Notes: generated by a model not told the origin, from the sequence alone. Counted from the stretch's first letter, positions 1 through 12,797 are shown. The stretch: 64,000 bases of DNA from Siderastrea siderea (GCA_964030785.1 OZ034975.1:32393769-32457768); one strand, 5' to 3'. A program made the numbers and translations.

Positions 1-387
1 GATTCTTAACAAGAGGTCACTACTAGATGTTTTATTTCTTGCATTTTAAATGTCTCTGAAGTGACAATTAAAACTGATTCTTCAGCCAGTCATATATTAA
101 AAGACTTCACCTTAAAAGATCTGGAACTGAGAAATTTTTAATCGTCTTGAATGTGTATTAAACTTGAAATTCCTACACTAAAAGTGCTATTAAAAATATT
201 GTGTCCAGTCACGCATAATCCATCTTGAGGTACATTTTGTATAAACAGCTATCAAACACAGCTTTGAACAGATTGAGCAAGAATTATGCTGTAAGGATAT
301 TTCTTTTTCTGCTTGGAAATTGTGAAAATGAGGCACTATTTCAAGATAAATAAATCAAAATCCTGTACTTAAAAAAAAGCAGTTTAC
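1..387. other. No feature recognised
   Basis: AT-rich DNA with no long open frame, RNA gene or repeat structure that I could support. Confidence 0.5.
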
Positions 388-672
388 CTGTTGATTGTCT
401 GCATAAGTTTGCAATGGGAGACAATACGTGTAACTTTTGATGTGGTCAAGCAATGACACTATGCATAACACCTTTTTCAGAATAACAGGCCCGATTCCAA
501 ACTTCCCCAAGAAGTCAATTTCTTTAGAGCCACTGTATAAGTCAAAAAATGATTTTTGATCCTTTTCTTGCATTATGTTAGCTTTAAAATCGGAAAGAAA
601 GCGGAGATTTTTGATAACATGGCCCATTAGAGCAACCGTCATCTTGAAATTCACAACACATTTCTGAGGAGC
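388..672 (-). CDS. Putative internal coding exon, unrecognised
   Basis: An open frame of about 95 codons on the minus strand lies between plausible splice signals. On the coding strand it is preceded by CCAG at 673-676 (a second AG option lies at 664-665) and followed by a good donor, CAG|GTAAAC, whose GT starts at 387. The product has no domain I recognise; it is mildly hydrophobic and contains KEIDFLGKFGIGPVILKKV. No partner exon is visible in the window, so the gene would extend left of position 1 or be a remnant inside a repeat. It could equally be a chance ORF. Confidence 0.25.
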
Positions 673-956
673 CTGGAAACAAATTGGGTTGTTTCGGTCA
701 GTAACTAGACCACTGCGGGCTCAGATAGTGTCCGTTTTTGTTCGGTTTCGGCGCGATTTTTTGTGTTCAGTTCGTGTCTTGAAATGTTTTTGTCTTTTGA
801 GCTTGAAATGAAGAATCAGAGTGGCAAAACGTGGATCAGCTACCTTTAGGCTAAGGTAAGTTGAAGGCAAATGATAATTTTGAAAGATTGGATTCAAAAT
901 TAATGATTATTTTAAGTAAAGATCGACCATGTGCTTCTGAGTTTAAGCAGCTTAAA

Positions 957-1240
957 TGGGCCGTTCCATTTTATATCCACACCCCCCCCCTATGGAAGAG
1001 GTCAGTCAAAATTTACCCCCTAAGAAATCAAAGATCAAAAGTGCCGACACGAGCACCCCTTCAGAAATTGCCTAAATTCTCTTTTCCCCTCAGAAAAAAG
1101 CCAATTTTTTTCCGAACCCCTCGGAAATATTCAAAAGATCAAAGGCGCCGACGCAGCGACCGCCTCAGAAATGAAGATCAAGGGCCCCTCAGAAAATCTC
1201 TTCCATCGGGGGGGGTGTGGATATTAAATGGAAAGGCCCA
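957..1240. mobile_element. Foldback MITE with ~45-bp inverted ends
   Basis: The left end (957-1003, beginning TGGGCCGTTCCATTT) is matched in inverted orientation by the right end (1195-1240, ending AAATGGAAAGGCCCA), each with a poly-C/poly-G run next to a GTGTGGATAT core. The interior is C-rich and repetitive. There is no coding capacity, and the 135-codon ORF crossing it is a by-product of the repeat. The termini are flanked by A/T-rich DNA without a clear target duplication. Confidence 0.7.
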
Positions 1241-1391
1241 ATGTTTGCAATTATGTTTGAGGATCTGAAGCAGGCAGACAGACGTCCTTTATTGAAGTTT
1301 GAGCTTAAATCTGGATACTTTTTTTCTACCAGGCTTGTGCACATTTTTTCAAAGTAACTAAGAATGACAGAGGATTTGAGTCCTTGTTTAA

Positions 1392-1775
1392 AGGGGTTCT
1401 ATCACGCTATTTTAGTATCTTTTTAAAAAGCTAAAAAGTGTCTTCACGTCAGTTAAAGTCCAAAAATAATGGTCCAACTTTGTTATTATAGACTATTTTG
1501 CGGTACTGAAACTGTTTCCTGTCGTCTGTCGCTACCGATGGCAAGGATGGAAATGGATTGAAACTTGAAAAAATTGGCCCAATTTTTTCAAGTTTTGATG
1601 CCATGTTTTCAAATATTACCCAAAAAATTATTATGGTTAGCTCTCCCTGATAAAATTCATTTGATATATTTCCTCGTGGTTTTACAGGAGTATTTTGTGT
1701 CTGAGTAAAGGCACTTAGTAATGATTTTAGCACAGAGTTGACCTACAGTAGCAAAATCCTCGTGACGTAGCCCCT
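1392..1775. mobile_element. MITE flanked by TTAA
   Basis: The ends AGGGGTTCTATCACG (left) and CGTGACGTAGCCCCT (right) are imperfect inverted repeats. Each is directly flanked by TTAA (1388-1391 and 1776-1779). A TTAA target is used by Kolobok and piggyBac transposases; the AGGGG start suggests the Kolobok-like group rather than piggyBac, whose ends begin CCC. The 384-bp interior is non-coding. Confidence 0.6.
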
Positions 1776-2030
1776 TTAAATGCTCAAAGGATCTCCTAAA
1801 TTGTGAAATGTCTGGGGTAAATGAAACTTTTAATGAGCTTACAGCTTGTGGACTGTTAGAGTAGTATTATTTAAAAGAATATTGCTCTTTAAGCATGTTT
1901 TAAATGCAGCATCATTCATATAAGCTGGTTTTGACCATTCATTTAATGTTTTGTTGTAGATATCGACTGTATTCAACACATTGTTCAGTGACTTCAGCTG
2001 AGGGAGACTGACACTCAAACAGCAGAGCAA

Positions 2031-5000
2031 CAACCTTGTCCCCAGGGTCTTCTCGCTTTTCAAAATGGCGGCGGCTCGGGAGAAGACCCTGGTACACAGC
2101 AGATCACGTGTCTCCAACGAGGATGGAGATGTATTCAAAATGGCGGCTACGGCGAAAAGGGTGAGAAGAACTGGGTACGAGATGTTAAGGTGAAGATAAA
2201 CAAATTGGCGGAAAAAGCTGATTAGAAGTAATCAGTTCAAGAAAAATAGGAAAAACACACGTTTTGCATGTAAGAGTCTTAGGAATACGGCAAAGTGTTA
2301 GAGGTCTTGTTTTTGCTGTTCATTGTTTTTTTTTTTTGTTATTTTAAAGTTAAGAATAATGGGATTGAGCGTACTCGACTGCCGAACTCTGTACCGCTAG
2401 TTGATTCAATGTTGCTCAAATGAACATATTATATTTTTGATTCATAAGGCTTTAGACAATAAATTGTCTTATCGTTACATTGTTAAAAATCCGTCCTTCT
2501 TAAATATTGTTATAAATCCGTCCTTCTTAAAATTATATGCTTCATCTTTAGACTTTTAAAATACATCAGGCTCAGATTAAGCTTAAAATATAAATCTTAT
2601 TGAGTGAGCTTAGGCCTTAAATAAAACTAGTGCTACAAAATATTTATTCTACATGGCTTACATCTCTGTGAGTTCAGTGGAAATGACTCATTTATGGAAA
2701 TGACTCATTAATTTTTGATCTGGCATATTCCAGGTGCTGCTTTGGAGGCAGTGATAATCATTTTGACTTTGTTGAATTTATTTGTGCCCATTCTTTGCGC
2801 TACAGTTTTGCTTGTACAGTTGTAGATCTCCAGGGCTTTGTCACTTTCAATATTGTTTTCTACACTTTAGCTTCAGTGAGTCACATTAAACACTAGAACT
2901 GAGGAGATTGTGAGACTGTAAAAAATGGGAAAAAAAAGCATTTTAACAGTTCTGGGTATAATATTCCCAGGTTTGAAAAAATATTCTGCTTAACAACTTC
3001 AATCAATTGAGTAACCTGCAGCTGGGTGAAGTTTGAAAGTGTTTCAAAAATAGAAATGGGAAAGAGAGGATTGAACTCACCTGAGGGAGTAATACACAAG
3101 TGATGGAATAGTACACAACTGACGGAGTAATAAACAACTGACGAAATTATCATCCAACTGACTGAGTGTAACACAACTGACCGAGTCTGAGACAACTGAC
3201 TGGGTAGTACACAACTGATCGAGTAATGCACAACTGACAGAGAAGTACACAACTGACCGAGTAATGCACAACTGATGGGGAAGTACACAACTGATCGAGT
3301 AATACATAACTGACAGCGTTATCATGCAACCCACTGAATGACACAGAACTGGCAGAAAAATGCACAACTGACCAAGAGATGCACAACTTCCAACTGCAAC
3401 ATGCAACTGACAGAAAGGTTACACAAGTGACCAAGTAATGCACAACTGACGGGTTAATACACAACTGATAGAATTATCGTACAACTGACCGAGTGATACA
3501 CACAGAACCTTTGCATCAAATTCCCTACTCCTCGGGCAAGGAAAATACATGTAGCCAAATGTCTGAGGTATGCCCAGAGGGGAGGGGGGATGTTGAAGAT
3601 TCTAATTGATCAGCACATAACCTTAAGTTACAAATCCCACTTTTTAGGATGACTCGTTATTTCTTTGAACCTCTGTTGTAACTTTTAGTGGATTTTTGTG
3701 GTGTTCTAATTGGATCTGCAAACCCTTTTTATTTGGCTTAGATTGAGATGACAACAGTTTTAAAGTAGAGACATGAGATGGGAAACCATTTTAAGAGACC
3801 ATCAAAAACTGATATCCACATAAGAGCACCCCAGGTTGATAGCAGTTAATTATGATATTCCTTTCCTTGTTCTTAACTCTAAGCCCTGATATCAACAAAC
3901 ATGTTCTCCTCACTATTCTCCTTGAATGTCTTATGGTACTACTTGAGAGAATTCACATAAACATCCAGACATTTTATTTTTGGTGATCATTTCCTTTATT
4001 CTCAGGGCCTGTATGTTTGAACAAGTAGTGATATTGTAAGGAGAAATTAGATGTTTGTTTGTCACTACTGGGGCTTAAAGGCCTAACTACAAATTCCAAT
4101 TTCAAAACTTCATGAAATCTTTTTCTCTCCTTTTTCTTCCTGAAATCCTCTCTTTTCCATTGATTTAAATTTTTCAAACACTTTCAAACTACACCCAGAT
4201 AATTCAATTGATTGAAGTTGTTAAGCAGAAAATTTTTCAAACCTGGGAATATTATCCCTAGAATTGGTCTAACATGCAAAGAGGACTTTATCTATCCACT
4301 GTTAAAATGCTTTATTTCTCCATTATTTACAGTCTCACAATCTCCTCAGTTCTAGTGTTTAATGAGACTTACTGAAACTAAAGTGTAGAAAACAATATTG
4401 AAAGCGACAAAGCCTGGAGATCTGCAACTGTACAAGCAAAACTGTAGCGCAAGGAATGGGCACAAATAAATTCAAGAAAGCCAGAAAATGATTATCACTG
4501 CTTCCAAAGCAGCACCTGGAATACGCCAGATCAAAACTTAGTTTAACCAGTCCATACAACACTGCTCTTTTCCCATTCCCTTGCACTTCGTTAAATCGAG
4601 GTTGCACTGTAAATAAGCTTAAATAAATAAGTAAGTAAATAAATAAATAAATGAGTCATTTTCTATTAAAGGCCTAAGCTCACTCCATAATATTTATATT
4701 TCAAGCTTAATCTGAGCCTGATATATTCGAAAAGTCTTAAGCTGAAGCATATAATATTAAGAAGGACGGATTTATAACAATATTTAAGAAGGACAGATTT
4801 GTAACAATGTAACGATAACTAAAGACAATTTATTGTCTAAAGCCTCATGAAACAAAAATATAATATGTTCACTTGAGCAACATTGAATCAAATAGCGGTA
4901 CGGAGTTCCGCAGTAGAGTATGCTCAAACCCATTACTCCTTACTTTAAAATAACAAAAAAGAAACAATGAACAGCAAAAACAAGACCTCTAACACTTTGC

Positions 5001-5254
5001 CGTATTCCTAAGACTCTTACATGCAAGACGTGTCTGTTTTTCCTATTTTTCTTGAACTGAACTTCAGCTTTTTCCACCATTTTGTTTATCTTCACCTTAG
5101 CATCTTGTACCCAGTTCTTCTCACCCTTTTCACTGTAGCCGCCATTTTGAATACATCTCCATCCTCGTTGGAGACATGTGATCTGCTGTGTGCCAGGGTC
5201 TTCTCCCGAGCCGCCGCCATTTTGAAAAGCGAGAAGACCCTGGGGACGAGGTTG
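2031..5254. mobile_element. MULE-like foldback element, ~1.1-kb inverted arms, 9-bp TSD
   Basis: The left arm (about 2031-3070) and right arm (about 4135-5254) are long inverted copies, readable as matching reverse complements through landmarks such as the AAGAAGGACGGATTT motif and the CTAGAACTGAGGAGATTGTG motif. The element starts CAACCTTGTCCCCAGGGTC and ends with the reverse complement (one substitution). It is flanked by an exact 9-bp direct repeat GCAGAGCAA at 2022-2030 and 5255-5263, which is the duplication length made by Mutator-like transposases. Near each tip is a 13-bp hairpin (CCAGGGTCTTCTC paired with GAGAAGACCCTGG). No transposase is present, so it is non-autonomous. The loop holds a 19-bp minisatellite. 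Confidence 0.85.
3080..3505. repeat. Degenerate 19-bp minisatellite
   Basis: About 20 degenerate copies of a 19-bp unit resembling CACAACTGACCGAGTAATG occupy the loop of the foldback element. Because 19 is not a multiple of 3, overlapping ORFs with Cys/Val/Ser-rich repeats appear on the minus strand in different frames; these are repeat artefacts, not genes. Confidence 0.85.
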
Positions 5255-5263
5255 GCAGAGCAA

Positions 5264-6219
5264 TATCAAGTCACCAATGCTGGTTCTTAATAAGCTACCT
5301 AAGTTGCTTAAACATGGCACCAAATTCTGTTGATACCATTTTCTTTTGCATTATTTGACTCATAATTATAGAACACAATGTTCAAATGTAGATTTAAGAC
5401 ATTTAAAAGAGTGACCAAGTCTTTCAATGCAATCTAAATAGTTGACATTTGATTTCTCCGGACATTCAAATGAATATAAGCTTAAAAGCTTGTGGCTCTG
5501 TATTTCCATAACACATATACATTTAAGTTTATGGTGTCAGCAGTTGTTTGTGCAGTAACTAATATAGATTGTAAACAACCAATATTACAATTTCCTGGAT
5601 GTTTTAGTCAGTTGAACCGATTACTGATTGCATTGGTTTGCTAGACGATGTAAAACCTTGTTTTTTAATTGGATGGAATTTATATGTATGGGGTGTTTGT
5701 GTCTAAATTCTAATGCTCTCCATGTTTGCCTTTTATATGTTTAGTCACATGGGGACAAACATTCAAAAAATTCAAAGACACTTTTCATAGCTGCCTAGAA
5801 ATTAAAACTTAACTTCTTGTTTTAGAAGAATGAAAAGAGCAAATACATGTATATCAGATTTTGAGTTTATTATTTTTGATTCTTGGGCACTATTTCTTTC
5901 TGAACGAAATTCTATTTATTATATCATTATTGTATTATACATTTTATATAACTATTAATAAGAAGATGCTGTTATAAAATTGTTGTAAATAATGCAACTG
6001 AATGAAAAACTTTCAATGTTTGACGTGCAACAATGCATAATAAATCATTGTATTAAATGTTATTCTGATAATATTTTTGAAATGGCATTCAATTTTCTTA
6101 ATAGTAATGTCTGGGCAACTTATTAACCTGCCAGTAATTAATTTCCTGGTTACTTTTATTTGTCTGAGTGTTAACTAAATTAAAATTCAGCTGATCTTGG
6201 CAGCCACAGTTGTCTTACT
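5264..6219. other. AT-rich DNA, nothing recognised
   Basis: I see no ORF, RNA gene or terminal repeat that can be supported here. Confidence 0.5.
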
Positions 6220-6465
6220 TTTGTCACTGGCCAGGCTGGCCTTGGTGTTTTATGCCCGGCCAGTCTGGCCTGAGACCTGGCTCAACAAGATTTCAAGCCC
6301 GGCTTTTGGCCCCGGTCTGCCACGGCCAGGCCAGGCCGGGCTGGCCGCCTGACCACGGCTTCACCAGTTTTGTTATCCCTTGGCCAGCCCGGCCAAAGCC
6401 TGGCTTGTGGCCGGGCTCACTCGGCTTTTAGGCTAGGCTTTGGCCCCGGTCTGGCCAGGCTCCTG
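6220..6465. repeat. GC-rich island of degenerate GGCC/CCGG repeats
   Basis: A run of about 245 bp is packed with variants of GGCCAGGCC, CCCGGCC and GGCCGGGCT, sharply GC-richer than the AT-rich flanks. It looks like a degenerate short tandem repeat able to form alternative hairpins. The 73-codon ORF across it is compositional. Confidence 0.6.
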
Positions 6466-7323
6466 ATGCAAGGGTGTGCGGCATTTTTTGACCGTTTTTT
6501 CCCGTGGAGTTTTTGGTCGAGCTTGATGTTTCCTTGACTGGTTGTGTTGCGTTTTGTTGTCTGCCTTGTATTGCGTCGTCTTGTATTGTGTTGTGATGTG
6601 ATCTGTTGTGATCTGTCTCTTACTTGTTACTCTAGCAGGGATCCATATTAGCATTTTTTCAAACTCGTCAACCGGGCAAGTATGTCAGAAAAGATACTTG
6701 CCCTGAATTGTTCATTTTTTGTTAAAAGCACCAAATTCTCAGAAATGATAGAAGTTTTTATACTTGTAAATACTTGATATAGTGCCATCGCAAAATTTTC
6801 TACATATAAGTGAGTTTTTGAACTTTTTTCCAAAACGGTCGCCATCTTGACCGGAAGTGGAATGTGGTATTACCGGAAGTGTCCTTTTTTCTACTTAAAT
6901 TAATTCTGATGTTGGATAAAACGAGTCCTTGCCTATTTTCAACAATTTCGGACGGTTAACTTGGAAAATAATGCATTAATATCACTATTTGGTCAAATGG
7001 AAGCATTTTCTTCTAAACCGGAAATGAAATTATCCTTAAACTGGAAGTAATATTGATGCCGAGAAGTAACAAAAAATAAAGATATTGTTTTTGAGCTATA
7101 ATGTTGTTTTGTTTTTAGTATGTACACAGTAATTTGAAGAAATTTGTATAATACCCAGAATGCTTCTGTGTGTTACCCAGAATGCTCTATAATTTGCACG
7201 TCAGATCCGCCATCTTTGTTCAGATCGCCGTGTGTATGACTGGTAACGCAAGCTGTAAGTATCCACCCGACCAGTGTTCTGTTTTAAGAAGACGAACTTG
7301 ATAGAATAGAATATAAACTTTAA

Positions 7324-8887
7324 CCCATTGACTCCTGAGGAAATTTACGCGCGACCACCCCCAATTTCCTGAACATTTTTCAGCATTCAGTCGAAATAAA
7401 CGACTTGAAAAAATTAACACAATGCGCAGTAGATAAAGACAAATTCTCAGCTTTTGTTGTTACGTTTTATTTCCCCATGGATAGTTAGTGAGTTATTTTT
7501 TAATTACAAGGATTTGTCAGGATCGAAAATATATTATCAAATTTAGCTCCAAAACAAGATTTTAGGAATTTTTTCAACCGCGCGCCATTTGCAGTCAAAA
7601 TCGCAAAGACAGTAAACTTTGCAGTTATCATTCTCACGAGAAAAGCCGTGCCCATTCCCGATATATTGCACAATTATTATTCATCAGAACTTTTAGTCCA
7701 ACCACTTTTTCAACACCAAAGGGAAAATAGAGAAGTTTAACTTAGTAGAAAATCTGCAAAACGCTCAGAAATGCAGGCCCTTGGTACAAAAAGCAAACAC
7801 GTGCTCAGAGACACGTATTCCTATGCTGTTCCTTTACCGTTCAAAATACTCCCACCGGGAATCACAGCATAATTCCATAAAATTTTTAAACAGATTCCAT
7901 TCATTTGACATTACAAAGAAAGCCATTTTTCATTTATTTCTATAGCAGCGAAATTTTAACATGAAACGAAGAAAAATTTGAGACGATCACTGCCACAAAA
8001 GGATCAGGTTTCAGGGTCAAAATGGAAGCTTATGCAAATAACTGTTGGCAGTTTAGATCTATTTTCGTTGTGAGAATTGAACAAATATGCTTGTAGAAAT
8101 AAAAAGAATCTTCAGGAAAGAAAATTTTATGCAAACTGAAGAAAAAAGTCACGAATTGAAGAGGGAAAGCATGCTTTAAAACACAGATGGCGCAACAGAA
8201 ATAAGCGCGTCTGCTTTCGATTCGTACACAAAAAATACAGCGCAAGAAGCACAGTCATTTCTGATCTGATGGTTAAATTTAATAGTTTGCTGAACCAGTG
8301 AGTTAAACAGCACATCATAGGAAATAAAATTTACACTGAAAGAGGTTCATTATCTGGTCTCATTGTTCAAAGGAAAGATTCACAAGTCTTGATTTCTGCT
8401 CGCAAAATTTGACTCCACGCGGTCTTCAAGTTTTGTCGAATCGGCTAAACTTTTCATTGCTTTGTACTAGGAAACTAACCACTTCAAAGCGTCCTAATCA
8501 TTCACTGATCTAAAGCAAAATTTTTGCCTTTCAGTTTGAGTCTCAGAGAGGTTTTTTTTCCCGTATAGAGCGAAAAAGAACCGTAAATTGCACTACCTCT
8601 CCGTGCGTAAACAACATGCTGCGCCACATTTCTTCATCGCAAATCGAGGGACGAAAAAAAGTCTTTCTAGTACCCCGAAAGAGCTCCAAAAATATGCGCA
8701 AAAGACATATTCTGATTGGTTTATTTGTCCCCTTTAACAATAGAACAATAGGGGAACCAAAATCCTTAAGGAGGGGAGGGTAGAGGCTTTTTCAAACACA
8801 TGGTTTTGCCGGGGCGGTTTCGGGCGCTTCAGGGAATTCAGGGGTTGTCACGCACGGGCGGTTTCGGGCGCTTCAGGTGTCAATGGG
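7324..8887. mobile_element. piggyBac-type non-autonomous element in TTAA
   Basis: The element begins CCCATTGACTCCTGA and ends TCAGGTGTCAATGGG, an inverted repeat with one difference. It is flanked on both sides by TTAA (7320-7323 and 8888-8891), the target always used by piggyBac transposases, whose ends typically begin CCC. Near the right end, the motif GGCGGTTTCGGGCGCTTCAGG occurs twice in tandem-like spacing. ORFs inside are short and none resembles a piggyBac transposase. Confidence 0.75.
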
Positions 8888-8942
8888 TTAAGGAATTTAT
8901 ATAACATGCAGACATGATTTCAGTGAAACTTAGTTAAAAAGG

Positions 8943-10262
8943 GTGACGGGCCTGCACGGCTTGGCTGACAAAGGAACTACATCTGTAGTTCTAAACATTG
9001 AGGACAAAATTAAAGAAGGTCAAACCCAGCTAGATAACAGGGAACACTACAGACCTCTTGGGAATCCTTTGGTAGAGGAAACAAACCTGAGAGGTCAACA
9101 GCTTATTAGCGGACTCTATCTTGGAAACAGCATAGATGAAATGACCAAAACATGGCTTTGTCAAACACCACAACCGCCTCATATTCCAGTATTCTACACC
9201 CTAACAAAGATACACAGACCAACCCCAGTTGCTGATTATATCAGGGTGTGACGGCCCAACAGAGAGACTATCCTCATTCGTCGATAAACTCCTTCAGCCT
9301 ATAGCACAACAACAAAAGTCATATCTAAAGGATACAACTCCCTTCATCAATTTCTTAGAGAAAACGAAGGTACCAGAAAACACAATCCTTGTCAGTTCAA
9401 TGGATGTTATGACCTTGTATACAAATATACTACAAGAGGAGGGAATAAACATAAAAATGAACCTCTTATCCCTCTAGGACTACTGCAAAGAGCACTCTCC
9501 TAGGGGAGAACTCCTTCCAGTTTAATGGGAAAAACTACGTACAAATACATGGGACTGCCATGGGCACCAAAATGGCAGTTGCTTTCGCCAATATTTTCAT
9601 GGCTAAGGTAACCAGAGAAGAGATCACACAGTTCATTGAACAAGCTAACAAACACCATCAAACTATCAAGTTTACGGTTGAAGTATCCGAAACAGAAACA
9701 AACTTTTTGGACACTACTGTTTACAAAGGTGAGAGATTTAGAAATGAGTCGGTGCTAGATGTACGCACCCATTTTAAGCCCACTGAGACATTTCAGTACA
9801 CCCATTTTTCAACCTGCCATCCATCAGGAGTGAAAAGAGGCTTCATCAAAGGAGAGGCTCTAAGACTACTCAGAACTAACTCTTCTAAACCATTATTTGA
9901 AGAGAGCGTCACAAACTTCAAAACACATCTTCTTGAGACTGAGAGGATACCCAGAAAGCTTTATTCAAACAACCCTCTCAGAAGTTACTTTTGAAGACAG
10001 GAATCAAGCCCTCCGACAAAAACAAAAAAAGAAAATCTTGCCCTTTATTTTGTAATGCAATATCACCCAGCAGTGCCTAACTAAAAACCAATACTCATGA
10101 ACAGCTGGCATTTCAGAACACAGCAACCATTGCTAAACGACATTTTCAAGGAACCCCCCCTAATATCATACAGAAGAAGGCATTCCCTCAAAGATATAGT
10201 CGTGAGAGCAAACTCTAGAAAGGCTAAAATGCGCGCAGGAGGCGTGCAGGCCTGTTACTCTT
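8943..10262 (+). pseudogene. Penelope-like element reverse transcriptase fragment, broken
   Basis: Three frames in succession encode pieces typical of Penelope-like retroelement reverse transcriptase: an N-terminal part with ADKGTTSVVLN and PVFYTLTKIHRP (8943-9250), a part with ISGCDGPTERLSS and the thumb/palm region (9229-9477), and a part beginning MGTKMAVAFANIFMA followed by HFKPTETFQYTHFSTCHPSG and FIKGEALRLLRT (9560-9994). A frameshift and an in-frame stop separate the first two, and about 80 bp including the active-site region is lost or scrambled before the third. Further decayed coding sequence continues to about 10,262. The downstream GIY-YIG domain is not seen. The family call rests on motif recognition; the copy is not functional. 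Confidence 0.75.
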
Positions 10263-12797
10263 TTAGACACTAAAAAGAGGATCACAAATTGGTTACATTC
10301 TGGCTTAAATTACCGGTAAGCCATTTTAAAACAGGCCCGTCACCCTTTTTAACTTTGCTAAAAAAAACGACCTTTTGAAAAATTTTGTTCAGACATAACC
10401 AGCAGTCAATTGTACTTGAATGTAGAAGATGTATCTGTAACTCAAACATATTATAAAAGTCGGTTTTAAGAGCAAGATAGCCAAACAGCATATAATTATG
10501 ATGAAAGAGGCAATATAATTATAAAATGGAAAATAAAGAGGTTTTCAAGACAGATAAAGGTTATTTTATGATTTATACACCACTTCCGGTTTAAAATGGT
10601 GGCCATTTTGAATATTTTATGTATTTGTATCAGTCTTGTGTTCTGTGGCTCAAAATTACAGCAGAATTGTTTATATACTAAAACTAGATTCCTCTGCCTG
10701 CTTCAGGACCGTTTGCAAGGCAAACACCTAAATACTTAGGGCTTTTCTATGAAGTTACAATTCCACTTCCGGTTCAAGATGGCTGCCATTTTGAAACACC
10801 CTCTTAATTCAGCTCACGTCAAATTTTCGCAGTGGCACTGTATCAGATATCCATCAACACGTTAAAAGCTATCTTTCCACCAATTTTTGTGCTTTTAACA
10901 GAAAGTGAACAATTCCAGCACATACCCGCCCCACTAAAATTTTAGTTGCCCATTCAAAATTGCGTAATAATTAAGGTGCAGTTACGTTAACAACAAGTAA
11001 GTGGAAAGGTTGCATTTTATTTTCACTGTTACTGCAGCAGCATCACAGTAAGGCTCCCGTCAAACACTTTCATTTTACAATTTTAACCACACAGACTTAA
11101 AAGATAGACCTACTTTGCATGTCAAACGTTCACTGTTTAACATTTGATTTTCCACGTTTAAATTATGAGTACTATTTGATCAAACTTTCAATTTGGCGTT
11201 CTTGAACGTCACTGTCCATGTCACTTGCATCCTTAACACCACTGTCATTGTCATCTAAATCCTCTCCCTTGCAACGACATCCAAGTCTCCACCTGCATCA
11301 CTTTCTTCCTCCTCGTCCTCTTGATCATCCACCATAACCTAATTTCGGCATCACCAAATAATCTTTGTGCCACAACTCACGTGCGGCCAAATAGCCAGAG
11401 TCTACGTGTTTGCATGTTGCTGCAGTACTTCAGCAATCAAGAACAAAAAATTGAGACTGCAAACATTTAACTTCTGAGAGTACCGGCCGCATAAGATGTC
11501 TTATACGTGCAACGAAACAAATTTGACAGTACAGAATAACCGAATGGCTGGTGGACATTCAAAACACAGGTACACTAACTAGTGAGAAATTCATGAAAAA
11601 ATTTTTGCTCCTTAAAACTTACTCGTCCGCTGGACGAGCGTGTGATTTTTGATACTCGTCCATAGGGCTTTCTAGTCGTCTCGGACGACCTGATGACTGC
11701 TAATATGGATCCCCGCTCTAGTTTGTTGGCTTAAAATTTCTCAGTTTTCCTGTTCGTTCTTTGCACAACTAAACGGATGTACAATGGTTCAACCAGCTTG
11801 ACCAACTCGACGACTTAATAAGCAAAACTTCCACTGTGTATTCTCCACAGGCAAACACTGTTTTCTCCGCGGAGGTTTTGGAAACACAACTTATTTTTTA
11901 TGTGCCTTCAGTTGCCTTGGTTAAGTTAGCGAAAATTTCATCTCTTTCACTAACAAGTGCATTTTGGTGACCATTTCATATGCTAAAAAGAATTGCTAAC
12001 CTTAAAGGGGCACTATGACCAATTTTTAGAATTGCTATAAAAAACTGAAAGAGATATTGCAACCAGAGGAAATCCCAAAATACTGGTTCAGTCTAGTTTA
12101 AAATCACTCTTTACAGTTCTCTGAAACTTCAATGAAACTATAACTACGTCCATAAACAACAAAAGAAGAGACAAAGCTCAGTTGATGCGTGACACCAGTG
12201 ATAATAAGAAAAAGTTAATACGTGAGTTAAACACGTTAAGGTGTCATAGTTTGTAAAGGCACAAACGTTTCGGGCATAGCCCTTCTTCAGTGTGCAGGAA
12301 TATGCAACGCGCCATACAAAAGCCTAACTGAAAAATGTGCACGTAAAGCGCGCGCACAAGAAACAAACAACCAAAGCGCGTGCACGTGAAATGAAAGTAC
12401 AGTGGAACCCCGCTTTACGGACACCCGCTTAATATGGACACCCCGGTATTACGGACAGTTTCGTTGGTCCCGACGAAAACCTCATACATTTTCTCTTAAA
12501 TTAACCCGCTTAATACAGACACCCGTTATTAGGACAACGGACACTTTTCCGTGTCCCGAGTGACAAAATGTCATACATTGTCAACCCCGCTTTACGGACA
12601 CTGTGTGTCTGTGTACTGTTAATTTTCATTGTCACTATTATTTGCTAATTGGACCCTGGTCAAATAATGACAGAATTTGAAGAGTTCAAACAATTTTATT
12701 ACAAAGAGAAGCTCTGAATAGCGTGACTTCCGGTGTTCGGCCCTTGTACGTGAGTCCTTTAATATGGTTTTCTGGCTGCTGTTCCTATTCAAAAGTT

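Larger units (their letters stand above)
6636..11715. mobile_element. 5.1-kb inverted-repeat element with CTCTAG target duplication
   Basis: The outer ends are imperfect inverted repeats: CAGGGATCCATATTAGCA at the left and TGCTAATATGGATCCCCG at the right. The 6-bp sequence CTCTAG directly flanks both sides (6630-6635 and 11716-11721). Subterminal DNA also matches in inversion, for example the motif ACCGGAAGTGGAAT near 6850 and near 10760, and TGTTAAAAGCAC near 6720 and near 10900. No transposase of its own is visible. It carries two later inserts: a piggyBac-type element at 7324-8887 and a Penelope-like fragment at about 8943-10262. Superfamily is not assigned. Confidence 0.65.

Noticed and set aside
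861..1268. 135-codon plus-strand ORF
   Set aside because: Most of it lies within the foldback MITE and has repeat-driven Arg/Pro/Lys composition.
2893..3464. Three overlapping minus-strand ORFs rich in Cys/Val/Ser
   Set aside because: They are the frames of a 19-bp minisatellite; similar peptides appear in every frame.
3080..3505. Possible CRISPR array
   Set aside because: Repeats are contiguous and degenerate with no unique spacers, in a eukaryotic context.
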